From the NCBI GenBank assembly GCA_963932145.1, contig OZ010586.1, positions 74,541,587 through 74,605,586 on the forward strand: a DNA stretch of 64,000 bases, in the 5' to 3' direction. Below the pieces are notes generated by a model. It worked only from the letters and a program-made list of their open reading frames with translations, had not been told where the DNA came from and did not search any database. This DNA comes from Acanthosepion lycidas. Its lineage: Eukaryota > Mollusca > Cephalopoda > Sepiida > Sepiidae. Below are positions 32,580 through 41,664 of the stretch, piece after piece. The stretch's first letter is position 1; each line of letters opens with the position of its first letter. A program made the position numbers and the translations under genes.

Positions 32580-33095
32580 TTGATTTGGTTGGTTGGTTGG
32601 TTGGGTTTTATGTCATATCAACCACTGTGGGTCATTTAATGCCAAATTAAGGTATATATATATGTTTCCGAAAACATTATCTGAAGCCTTGTTGTTGGAC
32701 GTAGTTTATCGCCGTACCCAGGACGCGGATGTAGTTTATCGTCATACCCAGGACGCTCTATAGGTTGAATAAATCCGGCAAGAAAGCACATCCTTGGTGT
32801 AATGGATAGCAGCTCGTAATGTGAAATTGAAGAGCTCATTTCGAATTCAAGACGAGTTCACTTACAAGCGATTACGACTCAGAAAGATACGAATTAATCT
32901 TTTCCTACCAACTATGAGTTAAATAGTAGTTAATGTATCTCGGAAAAATCGTTATTATTCTCGAAAATTGTTAATGCAATATTCACTCGCAAAAAAAAAA
33001 AAAAAAGACTTATTCTTACAATTCAAAATATATTTCGGCTTTAAATAACCCGGAAACGGTTGATAAGCAGTAAAAAATAAAAAGCAATCTGAAGA
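32580..33095 (+). mobile_element. SINE fragments: GGGTATGACGAT family remnant and tRNA-headed SINE
   Basis: 32695-32760: GATGTAGTTTATCG twice, with ACCCAGGACGC. From 32790: CTTGGTGTAATGGATAGCAG as A-box region, a weak B box at 32845, and a tail through TTAAATAACCCGGAAACGG to GGTTGATAAGCAG near 33070, with a 16-bp A-run inside. Confidence 0.7.
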
Positions 33096-33190
33096 TTTAT
33101 GTTAGAAATGATAACATGCTCACTTTTATACAAACGCGCTGAAAAAGATATTCTCAATTTCATAAATTGAAGGAAATTTGACACAGCTAT

Positions 33191-33292
33191 TAGGTTGGTG
33201 CAAAAATAATGACGTAATAATGTCGTTTTTTGACGTTAAAAAATACGTCAAAAAACGACATTATTACGTCATTATTTTTGCACCAACCTAAT
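33191..33292. mobile_element. MADE1-like mariner MITE, 102 bp
   Basis: Nearly identical to the copy at 22635-22735; starts TTAGGTTGGTGCAAAAATAA, flanked by TA at 33189-33190 and 33293-33294. Confidence 0.95.
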
Positions 33293-33299
33293 ATTAAGG

Positions 33300-34290
33300 T
33301 ACCCAAATTTTTACTTTTATTTATTTAATTATTTATTTAATTATTTATTTAATTATTTATTTTAGTTCTAAAACGCCTCTGTCTGGACTTGTGTGTTTGT
33401 GTTTGCATATGTGTGTGCGTGCCCGTCTGTGTAAGTGTGTCTCTCTTCTTTACGAAATTCTTTCTGACAACCTGTCGAGTACACTGAGGTATCTGTCTCC
33501 GCCCATGATAGCCTTGTTAATCAGTACTTATCTGTTTTCGCTTAAGCACAGGTAAAACCGCAAGTGCCCAGCTATGTAAACAAATAACAGAATGAAAAAA
33601 AATAAAAATTAAAAATGATGTCATCGTGTAACTTTATTGTTTAATAGTTTCAATGATGTATTCATTTTTTTTAAAAAAATGGGACTGGATGAAGTTTGCG
33701 TCATCGAATTTAAGCTAACCTCGGTTGGCATAAAAACGACAAATTTAGTAGGAAAAAATGAGGTTTTTAAATGTGGGCTAATTTTTATTTTTTATTTTCG
33801 GATAAAATGCTTCATCAGATTATTTATTAACCTATTACCTGCCATAAGCTACATTTGGGGATCTGTTAAAATTAAACTCACTGCATGTTATTCCTTGTAT
33901 TTACATTGAATTGCTTACATACACTGCATTTGCAGAGGTATATTTTACAACACTTAGCCTTTAAAGTTTTTGTTATTAGCCGTAAGACAGTTACTCTCGT
34001 AATTTTACATTTCACGAATAGAAAAATAATTACTATTTTGAAAAGTATTTTTTTATTATTTCAGATCAATATTATTTTTTGATGTTATATACACATATAT
34101 ATTTGATATTCTAGTTTCTATAAAACCGACAAGGGTAACTACTGAAATTAAACTTTTAAAATAAAATCTTAAGACACCTGTCTGGGCCAAAAATGCGCAT
34201 TAAAAAAATTTGACAGTTGATGGGTTAAATATAATCTTCCACTAAAATGTCGACTATCATTGGCTCCTATACAGATACTTTTTACTTTTA
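33300..34290. other. No recognised gene; TTTA and TG-rich tracts
   Basis: TTTA/ATTT units at 33312-33362, TG-rich at 33390-33440. The ORF at 33637-33909 has no likeness I recognise and is AT-biased; I do not call it. Confidence 0.55.
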
Positions 34291-34299
34291 ATAGATGCG

Positions 34300-34710
34300 A
34301 ATACTATGTGACCAACAACAACGTCTCCTGGAAAGAGCGAACTGTCGGAGCATCGAATTACTGATCTTGAAAAACTGACTTCGATGGTCAAGACAAGTCA
34401 CAAGAATGTTTCTACGTCGTCTTATTCAGTGGGCTCACTTCAGGGAAAATCCCAACGGTGCTACTATCTACGACGAAAAAAGGGCCAACTCAAAACAACA
34501 CTGAAAGTCAATGGATCAGCCTAAATTATTTGAAACACAAACCCCAGACGGTTCCATTGAAGACACCAGAAGTTAAAAGGAAGAGAGAATAGAGAAAGGC
34601 TTGATAAAATCAAGTTCGCCCACCAGCAACATTACCATGCAGCCAATGCCAACGACTCTTCCATGCAAAAATTGGTCTACTGCGTCACTAACGTCTTCAC
34701 AATAAAGCAG
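34300..34710 (+). pseudogene. LINE C 3' fragment with C-terminal zinc-finger-like end
   Basis: Pieces in shifting frames end with LPCSQCQRLFHAKIGLLRH, a CxxC...H pattern that closes the ORF of a LINE lineage common in invertebrates. Upstream pieces match the R-W-x-G-H-V / ELxxGxRxxG region only weakly. Confidence 0.6.
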
Positions 34711-34714
34711 TGCT

Positions 34715-34934
34715 TCCCAAACATTTTTGGGCCATGCATCTCTAAAATCCTGATGTTCCCTTCACCTGTGACATATAATTCTTATTATTCAAAAAGTGAA
34801 TTCCTTTTTACGTGGAGGAAGCCTAAAGGGCATTAACTTGGTCAGAACAAGCTTCCAAAGAACATGGCATCCATGAAAGAGAAAAATAAAAGATGAAAAG
34901 GGGAAAAGATTACTAAGAAATTGTTAAAAAAATT

Positions 34935-34999
<65 letters not shown>

Positions 35000-35285
35000 A
35001 TACGTATTTACACATGTACATATACAATTGTTTTGATGTATGCATACTGTATATGCATCGCATGTTTTACCACACAAACACACTCCTACTCACAGACTCA
35101 CGAGAAAAAAATTCACTGTTAATAGCACACATCACAGTAGGAGCAATTTAATTTTTAAGGGGGCCAATTTGAGAACGAGTTATTGGGATGAAATGCTTTG
35201 GTTCCGTAATCGAGTTACCTTGGAGTTCAGTCCTGGATCAAGCAGTGAAAATCATTTAGAATAATGAAAAATAATAAAATTACAA
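34715..35285. other. No gene; (TA)n at 34936-34994
   Basis: TA tract with a few CATA units; flanks unrecognised. Confidence 0.6.
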
Positions 35286-35289
35286 TTGA

Positions 35290-36640
35290 TTTGTCAAGTT
35301 TCGTTTTATTTACTGTTAGATCACTGAATACAAAGTCCCAAAGCCAGTCACGGTATAGGGCTACTAAGTGAGTTTGTTGTAAGGGAGGGCGAAGAGGAGA
35401 GTAAAAAGCGCACATTATGTGGACGTGTAGGATAGGTATCGGTCGACCGTGGACTTTGAGACCAAGATTGCAATTGTAAAGGGAACAGCCAATGGGAGTT
35501 TTTTTTTTCCACAAAGTAATATTTCTGAGGAGGAAGCTGTATGAGTGGAACACGAAGAGAATGAGGATGATTTGCTACTGTGAACATGGCATGGCGAGTC
35601 CTCGCCGGAAAAGGTCTTCACTGGTGGAATAAAGGAATATAACTCGTTCGAAAATAGAGTAGCGAGAAGCTATCAATGTATCATTTGCGAGAAAGGAACG
35701 GTAGCTTTGAAAATAATTCATCACCCATTAAGCCGCGTTTTGCACTCTGTCAATGTTAGAAAAAGAGGATTGGGCAGCTCCAGTTCAAATATGAAAGCAA
35801 TATTCCATTTTTGATCTCACCCTTAAGCTTACAGCATGACCGGGAGAGTTGGACAGTTTCTGCAGTACATGGAAAACAAATTCTTTCATAATTCCTAGCT
35901 GGGAAGATCTGAACCCGTGGAACAAAAGAATGTAACTCGACGGAACATCTGCCTTAGTAATAGTGATAGAGTAGCGAGAGGCTAGCGACGTTTCTTCTAT
36001 GGGATAAGGGTCGGCAGGGAGATAGTAATTCATCAACCACGGGGTAGCGTAATCGCTTTTGAATTCTGTCAAGGCTGGACTGAGCAGCACCATTTCAGAT
36101 TTGGCAGCAATACGCTAATTCTTGGTTTGACCCAACTGTTGTAAAGACTGAGCATGGCAACATGAGCGATTCCAGGAACCGATCCCTCATCTTTTACGAT
36201 AGCATGAATATATGGCATTTGAGGTCGTGAGTGAATTTTAGACCCAGCAGGCGTTCGAGGCAAGAGCCCACTTTGAGGACATCACCATTCATCAGGTTTG
36301 GCACAGGTTCAAAGTGTAGTAAGTGGTCGTGATATGTTGCTAGCTTTGTATTGAATGATACCAACCAGTGTTTCCACCATTGAGCTGTGGGAATTGTCAG
36401 GTAAGATCAATTGCCAGGCACAAATCGTCCATATATTTGAATCTGCACCCATACACCGTGGTGTCATCTGCATATATATTTAATAAGGATCTGGGAATTT
36501 GCTTAGGCAGATCGTTCATATAAAAGAGAAAGTGAGTAAGAGCGAGGAGAGGCCCATTTATAACAAACTTCATAGGCCTACCTGACAGGTTAGTGGCTTT
36601 AACGACATTTCTCCACTTGGTGAGCTATTTGTTGTCAAAT
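35290..36640 (-). pseudogene. LINE A' : reverse transcriptase to C-terminus, minus strand
   Basis: From 36620 down: NLSGRPMKFVINGPLLALTH, FLFYMNDLPKQIP, then an intact catalytic YADDTTVYGC near 36460. Further down are FKYMDDLCLAID, QQLGQTKN-like, and the tail NYYLPADPYPIEETSLASRY (35.98 kb) and VANHPHSLRVPL (35.57 kb). Two overlapping tail copies (35.3-35.8 and 35.8-36.1) suggest an internal duplication or two insertions. Frameshifted throughout. Confidence 0.8.
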
Positions 36641-37110
36641 ATGTCTTAAAGGACAAAAACCACAATTACTCTCAGGTGCGTGAGCGGAAAATCATTTAAA
36701 ATATCAAAAAGCACAAAATTAATAAACAGTGTGATCTAATGCTTATCAGAAATTTCCTTGAAAACAAATACCCCACTTCTGCTAGGAAAGTTCACTGTAA
36801 TCGTGCTAGAGAATTTTTCTTTCTAGAAACTATCTTACATACTTATAAGTCCACTTATTCGTTCATACTTTGAATATTGCCGCCACATCTGGTCTGGTGC
36901 TCCTGAGTTATATTTATAGATCCTTGAAAAAAATTCACAGAAGAATCTGTAATATCATTGGTCCTGACCTGGCATCCCGGTTTGAGTCACTTATCTGCCG
37001 CCATAATATAGCTTCCTTGTGCCTTTTCCATAAGTACTTTTTATGGTAATTGTTCTGGTGAAGTTTCTTCTATGGTACCTAGACTTTATATATTTAAGTA
37101 CAGTACTACA
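36640..37110 (+). pseudogene. LINE A fragment, 5' side of a nested insertion
   Basis: Frames show LARRQLLRSGCFLS-free but clear blocks near 36870-37080: FEYCRHIWSGAPELYL, RRICNIIGPDLASRFESL, HNIASLCLFHKYF and RLYIFKYSTT. The sequence then switches to LINE B at about 37110 and resumes LINE A at about 38206. Confidence 0.8.
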
Positions 37111-38205
37111 CCGGCAGCAATACAAATGCAGAAGAACGCGTACCTGTGTTTTATAGACTACGTAAAGCCGTTCGACAAAGTACGTCACGAAGAATTATTA
37201 GAGCTAGTCAGCAACCTTGATATATTCAGGTTAGTCATTAGAATAATCAAACACGTCTACTGGTTGCAAACGGTCTGCATCGAGATAAAAAATAAGTTCA
37301 GGAGATATACGAAACTAAAGGTGGGTGTAAGGCAAGGTTGTGTCTTCTCACCGGACTTATTCAATCTATAGAGCAAGGCAATTCTAAGAGAATTGGAAAT
37401 CCTACCAGGATTCATCATTAGCGACCACAATCTTAATAGCATAAGATATGCAGATGGTACAGTGTTGATAGCAGACACGGTAAGGAAACTACAAAACCAC
37501 CTACAGAAGGCAGCGAAGGAGGGCGAGAAGAAGGTACTAAGCACAAAACTTCAAGATAGAATGCATGGCCAGCAGAAAAAAAAAAATGAGCCCAAAGTGC
37601 AATTTACAGGGCGGGGACACTAAAATCAAACAGATACAGAAAAATAAATATCTGGGAAGTGTTCTAACAGAGGAAGGAAAGTGCGACACTGAGATCCGAA
37701 ATGGGATGGACAAAGAGACATTCCAAGAACAAAGCAGTCTTATGAGAAAGGAAAGTTTCGTTGGAAACAAAGAAATAACTACTGAATTGTTACGTGATAT
37801 CTGACCTCCTTTATGGCAGCAAATGTTGGACAATCTCTTCAAAGATGAAGAAGAGACTCGAAGCAACAGAAATGTGGTTCTACAGAAGGATGCTGAGGAT
37901 ACCATGGACTGAATATGTGAGCAACGACAAAAAAATGGAAACAAAAAGTATACCCATCCTTAACACCAAGAAGAGACAGCCGAAATTTCTGGGTCACGTA
38001 ATGAGGAAGAAGGGCTTGGAAAATCTGATACTCACATGACGGATAGAGGGAAAGAGAGACAGAGGAAAGCATACTTAAGTGGATTGCAGAACAGTATCTG
38101 GGATAAATAATAAAAAGACAAAACTTATTAAGAGCTACAAGGAACAGCAGGAGGTGTAGGGCCATGATCAACAACGTCCTGAAGGGACTACATTGGTAAA
38201 CATAA
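37110..38205 (+). pseudogene. LINE B: reverse transcriptase to C-terminus, nested in LINE A
   Basis: Longest LINE B piece. AYLCFIDYVKPFDKVRHEEL is the RT region with the first catalytic Asp (F-D). KLKVGVRQGCVFSPDLFNL follows, then IRYADGTVLIADTVRKL, where the YADD box has become YADG. Then come QIQKNKYLGSVLTEEGKCDT, LLYGSKCWTISSKMKKRL, MWFYRRMLRIPWTEYV and KFLGHVMRKKGLENLILT before a stop at 38037. It is a non-LTR retrotransposon (RTE/Jockey-like; clade uncertain). The lost YADD Asp and several frame breaks make it inactive. Confidence 0.88.
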
Positions 38206-38400
38206 ACGTAATTTACAGTTGAATTGCCTGTAAGTTCTATTCTAATAGTTTCTTCTATCACACTTCTCGCTTGTGAAAATTTATTCCAACTTCTTGCTTT
38301 CCAGTTAAATTTGGTTTTGAAAAATTTAAATGCAATGTCAATTGTTATCTCGTCTTTTTACCTCATTGCTATACGCTCTTTCTACAGCCCCACTTAGTAA
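38206..38400 (+). pseudogene. LINE A fragment, 3' side of the nested insertion
   Basis: Resumes with GTAATTTACAGTTGAATTGC, equal to the QFTVEL block of LINE A at 63.06 kb, and runs to the LKNLNAMSIVIS block near 38340 and a weak tail. Confidence 0.75.
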
Positions 38401-38439
38401 GCCTCTATCAGGAGTGATTCTTGGGCTCCGAGCAAAAAA

Positions 38440-38660
38440 AAAATAAATAAAATGAATGAGTTCGTTAGTATTTCTTATATATAAAAACCGACAGACATCT
38501 AAAGAACGGTGAAGAGTGTAGCGGTTAAATTTTTCTGACTGTAACAACCAAGATGAGGACACGAAACTGGGGCGGCGATAATTCATAATCACAGAGTTGT
38601 AAACTGTGTGGTTGGTTACAAGTTTCAGAAGATGCTGTACATGAGTTCTAATTGGATAAC
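38440..38660. repeat. Related to the 18.2-18.9 kb tandem unit
   Basis: TAACAACCAAGATGAGGAC at 38541 and the preceding GGTGAAGAGTGTAGCGG block correspond to one unit of the tandem repeat at 18.4-18.8 kb and the SINE tail at 52.6 kb. Confidence 0.55.
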
Positions 38661-38817
38661 TTTCAATCATTTAGGTACAGTAACTACCTCTTGAGAGGTT
38701 TCGTGACGCGTAAGGTCTCTTGGCGAGGTTTCATAGCACATAAGGCCTCCAGGCAAGGTCTCCTGGCGAAGTTTTGCGGAATTCATGGTACATTGTGATT
38801 TACATAACAATTTCAGA

Positions 38818-38819
<2 letters not shown>

Positions 38820-38856
<37 letters not shown>

Positions 38857-38900
38857 TATATATGTGTGTGTGTGTGTGTGTGTGCGTGTGTGTGTGTGCT
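38820..38900. repeat. (TA)n-(TG)n microsatellite
   Basis: TA to 38862, then TG to about 38900. Confidence 0.95.
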
Positions 38901-39016
38901 TGTATGTTTGCACACACATACACATATATAAATAATTAGGAGAATTTGAAATAATCATAATTAAGTAATTCATCGACTCTAGAAGAAACTTCAAAAGAAT
39001 GCAGAAAGCACTGAGA

Positions 39017-39135
39017 CTCATCAGCAGTGTGGATCCACTACCGAGAATTGAAACCCGAACAGTTACCGAGAATTGAAACCCGAACAGTTACGATAGGAGG
39101 CAAACGCCATACCAACTGTACCTAGGTGACGAAGA
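39017..39135 (-). mobile_element. tRNA-headed SINE with 5' half of a hammerhead core, minus strand
   Basis: Minus strand from 39130: GGTACAGTTGGTATGGCGTT (A-box region), GTTCGGGTTTCAATTCTCGG (B-box region). The 25-bp B-box segment is duplicated in tandem (39041-39090). It is followed by CCACACTGCTGATGAGTCTC, where 39024-39018 is the exact CTGATGA box, but no GAAA box follows within range. Same order as the SINE at 40.82-40.94 kb. Confidence 0.65.
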
Positions 39136-39479
39136 GGCAACGAATTAGACTCGATATAGCGCCGCTCGATCACATATTCCGTGGTGGAATATATATATAT
39201 ATTACTTCAAACAAAATCTTTAGTGAATGCATGTGTTGAAAATAGACGACCGGCTTCATTTTTTATTGACACAGTGAGTATTATATATATCAGTATGCGC
39301 TCTCGAGAAAACTTAATAAAAATAATTTGCACTCCCACAATATCTTTGAGTTTTCTCGAGTGCACAGGAGAATAGACATAATACACAGTCTTTAAAAACC
39401 AATTATAAACGTGTATTGCAAACACGGGTATCTATTTAAAAGAACGTTTGAAATAATAAAATAATATCTTTATATTTAA

Positions 39480-39683
39480 TCCGACATTTTATTACATCAA
39501 ACGTTTGGGGACCGTATGGCATACTGTGCACCCGCTCTCTGTATTCGGCTATTCCAAAAAGTATGCTGGTTCTGCACGAGCCTTCATCACTATAATCAAA
39601 TGAGATGTGCGGTTAGTCTGGCTGTTTGGTCTAAGAACGGAGCTACATGACCCTCATACGTCGAAAACAACGGGTGAGTCTAG
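39480..39683 (+). mobile_element. SINE body (family of 5.28-5.65 kb), plus strand
   Basis: CCGTATGGCATACTGTGCAC, TCTGTATTCGGCTATTCC, ATCACTATAATCAAATGAGA and ATGACCCTCATACG follow the body order of the 5.3-kb SINE. The tRNA head is missing; ends in the GATA tract. Confidence 0.65.
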
Positions 39684-39684
39684 T

Positions 39685-39735
<51 letters not shown>
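39684..39735. repeat. (GATA)n microsatellite
   Basis: About 13 pure GATA units. Confidence 0.97.
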
Positions 39736-39736
<1 letters not shown>

Positions 39737-39863
39737 ACCTAGTGAGCCAGACAAACCTACCCAGGTTTCACCTAAGCGGATCGTCAGGGAAAGGGGCCAG
39801 CTTTCCCTGACGATCCGCTTAAGTGAAACCTGGGTAGGTTTGTCTGGCTCACTAGGTTTATCT
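39731..39863. repeat. Near-perfect 133-bp hairpin (63-bp arms, 7-bp loop)
   Basis: Left arm 39731-39793, loop 39794-39800 (GGGCCAG), right arm 39801-39863. I see one mismatch, near the middle of the arms (CACCTAAGCGG against CCGCTTAAGTG). No TA-flanked transposon end is obvious. The left arm starts inside the GATA tract. Confidence 0.93.
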
Positions 39864-40088
39864 AGGTCTGCTCTACGGTTGTATTGAGCTCTTTTGTTAG
39901 TTAGTTGTTTACTCGTATCGGGTTTTTTTCTTTGGGCTTCAGACCTGTATCTGTGCGATTTTTTTCGACAGACTTTCATGTTTCTAGCTCTTTCTTTTTT
40001 TAAAACCTTTTTTTCCCTCGAGATTGATTTGATTATTGGCAAATCAAAAATTCGAGAGTTTTTCGAAACGAGTATAGTTACCTATATT

Positions 40089-40094
<6 letters not shown>

Positions 40095-40137
<43 letters not shown>
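40095..40137. repeat. (TA)n microsatellite
   Basis: Pure TA. Confidence 0.97.
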
Positions 40138-40140
<3 letters not shown>

Positions 40141-40345
40141 ATTAAATAATTTAGACATGTTTTCTCTACTTATTTTTAATAGAATCCTCTCATAATTATG
40201 GACAAGTTTCGTAGTATCCTTATTAAAAGAAGAAAGAAAATTACCATGTTGATGTATATTCATTTTATTCTGAGTGCTTTCGACATTAGCACAATGTCGT
40301 CATCAGATTTAGACATTTCAATAACTTAGCTCCCTTGGCGTTTGC
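40138..40345 (-). mobile_element. PLE terminal region with hammerhead-like hairpin, minus strand
   Basis: Minus strand: CTGATGA (40309-40303), C, GACATT, loop GTGCT, AATGTC, GAAAGC, then ACTCAGAATAAAATG and, further on, GAGAGGATTCTATTAAAAAT. It is the inverted copy of 40480-40625. The stem differs from that copy by a compensated A-U to G-C change. Confidence 0.6.
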
Positions 40346-40479
40346 ATGTGTGTCTACATGATCAAATTTTAAAAAATGTACAGTAGATAATCTAGTTTTA
40401 CACTACACACGGAAAAATTTAATTTTCAGATGAACACAACAATTTTGTCTTAGAAAAAATACAATTTGTTTTTTGTCTT

Positions 40480-40625
40480 AGAATAAACAAGACCCTGATG
40501 ACGGCATTGTGCTAATGCCGAAAGTGTAATGGTATTTTTTTTTCTTTTTAGTAAGAAATAAGTCCGTAATTGTGAGAGGATCCTATTAAAAATAAGCAGA
40601 CAAAACTTGTCTAAATTAGTTAATG
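40480..40625 (+). mobile_element. PLE terminal region with hammerhead-like hairpin, plus strand
   Basis: CTGATGA at 40494-40500, C, GGCATT, loop GTGCT, AATGCC, GAAAG, then GAGAGGATCCTATTAAAAAT near 40575 and GACAAAACTTGTCTAAATTA. Paired with 40138-40345 as an inverted repeat about 200 bp apart. Confidence 0.6.
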
Positions 40626-40819
40626 AGACGTCTTTAGGAAAACATGATGCCAAAATATACGCAATAATTAATTTCAGTTGAGCTCTCTAGGGAGTAGGTA
40701 TGGGTTTGTAAACAGTGACTATTATAGCTAATATAGCGAGACTCTTCGCATAGCGAATTGAGTCACTGTCAGTCACTGGGCGTGTTTCTAAAAATAAATA
40801 CGCTAAAAATCCACCTACA

Positions 40820-40945
40820 TCCCTTCCGTGCGCCGACGGCTTAGTGGTAGAATCTCCGACTGATACCAATTCAGTCAGATTTCGATCCTAGCTAGACACA
40901 CTGATGAGCTGTGAAACAGCGAAACAGTCTGTCTGTGGATGACGT
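40820..40945 (+). mobile_element. tRNA-headed SINE carrying a hammerhead ribozyme
   Basis: GCCGACGGCTTAGTGGTAGA (A-box-like, from 40833) and CAGATTTCGATCCTAG (B-box-like, 40877-40892) resemble a tRNA head with internal pol III promoter. The hammerhead begins 5 bp later. Directly 3' is a TA microsatellite, so the body is short or truncated. A comparable design is known from the schistosome Sm-alpha repeat, which has pol III boxes and a hammerhead. Confidence 0.7.
40897..40937 (+). ncRNA. Hammerhead ribozyme, type I architecture, complete core
   Basis: Stem I 5' strand CACA 40897-40900; core CTGATGA 40901-40907; stem II GCTG 40908-40911, loop TGAAA, CAGC 40917-40920; core GAA 40921-40923; stem III AC 40924-40925, loop AGTCT, GT 40931-40932; cleavage-site C at 40933; stem I 3' strand TGTG 40934-40937. 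Every conserved core position (C3 to A9, G12 to A14, A15.1-U16.1, H17) is met without extra bases. The family self-cleaves 3' of H17. Stem III is only 2 bp and stem I 4 bp, as in minimal hammerheads of retroelements, which often act as dimers. Confidence 0.8.
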
Positions 40946-40946
40946 T

Positions 40947-40990
40947 ATATATATATATATATTTCGGCTATGTATATATATATATTTCGG

Positions 40991-41028
<38 letters not shown>

Positions 41029-41050
41029 CGGCTATATATATATATTTCGG
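40947..41050. repeat. (TA)n with regular TTTCGGCTA interruptions
   Basis: TTTCGGCTAT or TTTCGGCTTT occurs four times (about 40962, 40986, 41026, 41047) between TA runs of varied length: an irregular compound satellite. Confidence 0.9.
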
Positions 41051-41054
41051 CTTT

Positions 41055-41660
41055 CAAATATCGAGTCTTATACGGATAACTGCTTGCATAATCTGACTGA
41101 CATTCCATTTACTTATTACATATTTTACTTACTTTAACTACAGACATTCCGTGTTACGTGTGTCTCTTTGAAGCTGTTTATATTTTCTGTTGGATGTAAA
41201 ATGTCAGTCAGTGATGTGGTTTGTTGTCGTTTTCTTTGCAGATTATCATAATGCATACACATAACATTTACCTTTCATCAAATCACAGGAGTTATTAAAT
41301 GTCACTTCGTTACAGCGTCACATATCGAAATGCTGCGTATATCGAGGTGTATACGTGGTATAGACCAGCCCTTAAGTTCATCCCATCTAATATACATGAC
41401 TGGATGTCGTCATCTAATTGCAGTAAGTCTAGCATCATGTATATGATAAACAAACAAAACAAAACAAAAAAGAAAATCCATTGCAAATGATACTTTATTT
41501 TTTGCAGTAATTTTCATTATGACTTCAAAAACATTCATTTTGATACACACACTCAGAAACAAACATACAAACACATACACTACACACAAACAGTAAACAT
41601 ACGTTTATAGCAATAACGAAGTAATAAGAATCGTTTAAAGAATTTATGTTTCGGGTACGA
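41055..41660. other. No recognised gene; CA-rich patch
   Basis: ACACA-rich at 41545-41600; ORF at 41299-41490 has no likeness. Confidence 0.5.
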
Positions 41661-41664
41661 AACC

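Noticed and set aside
33637-33909. 90-codon ORF as a gene
   Set aside because: AT-driven composition, no likeness and no flanking signals.
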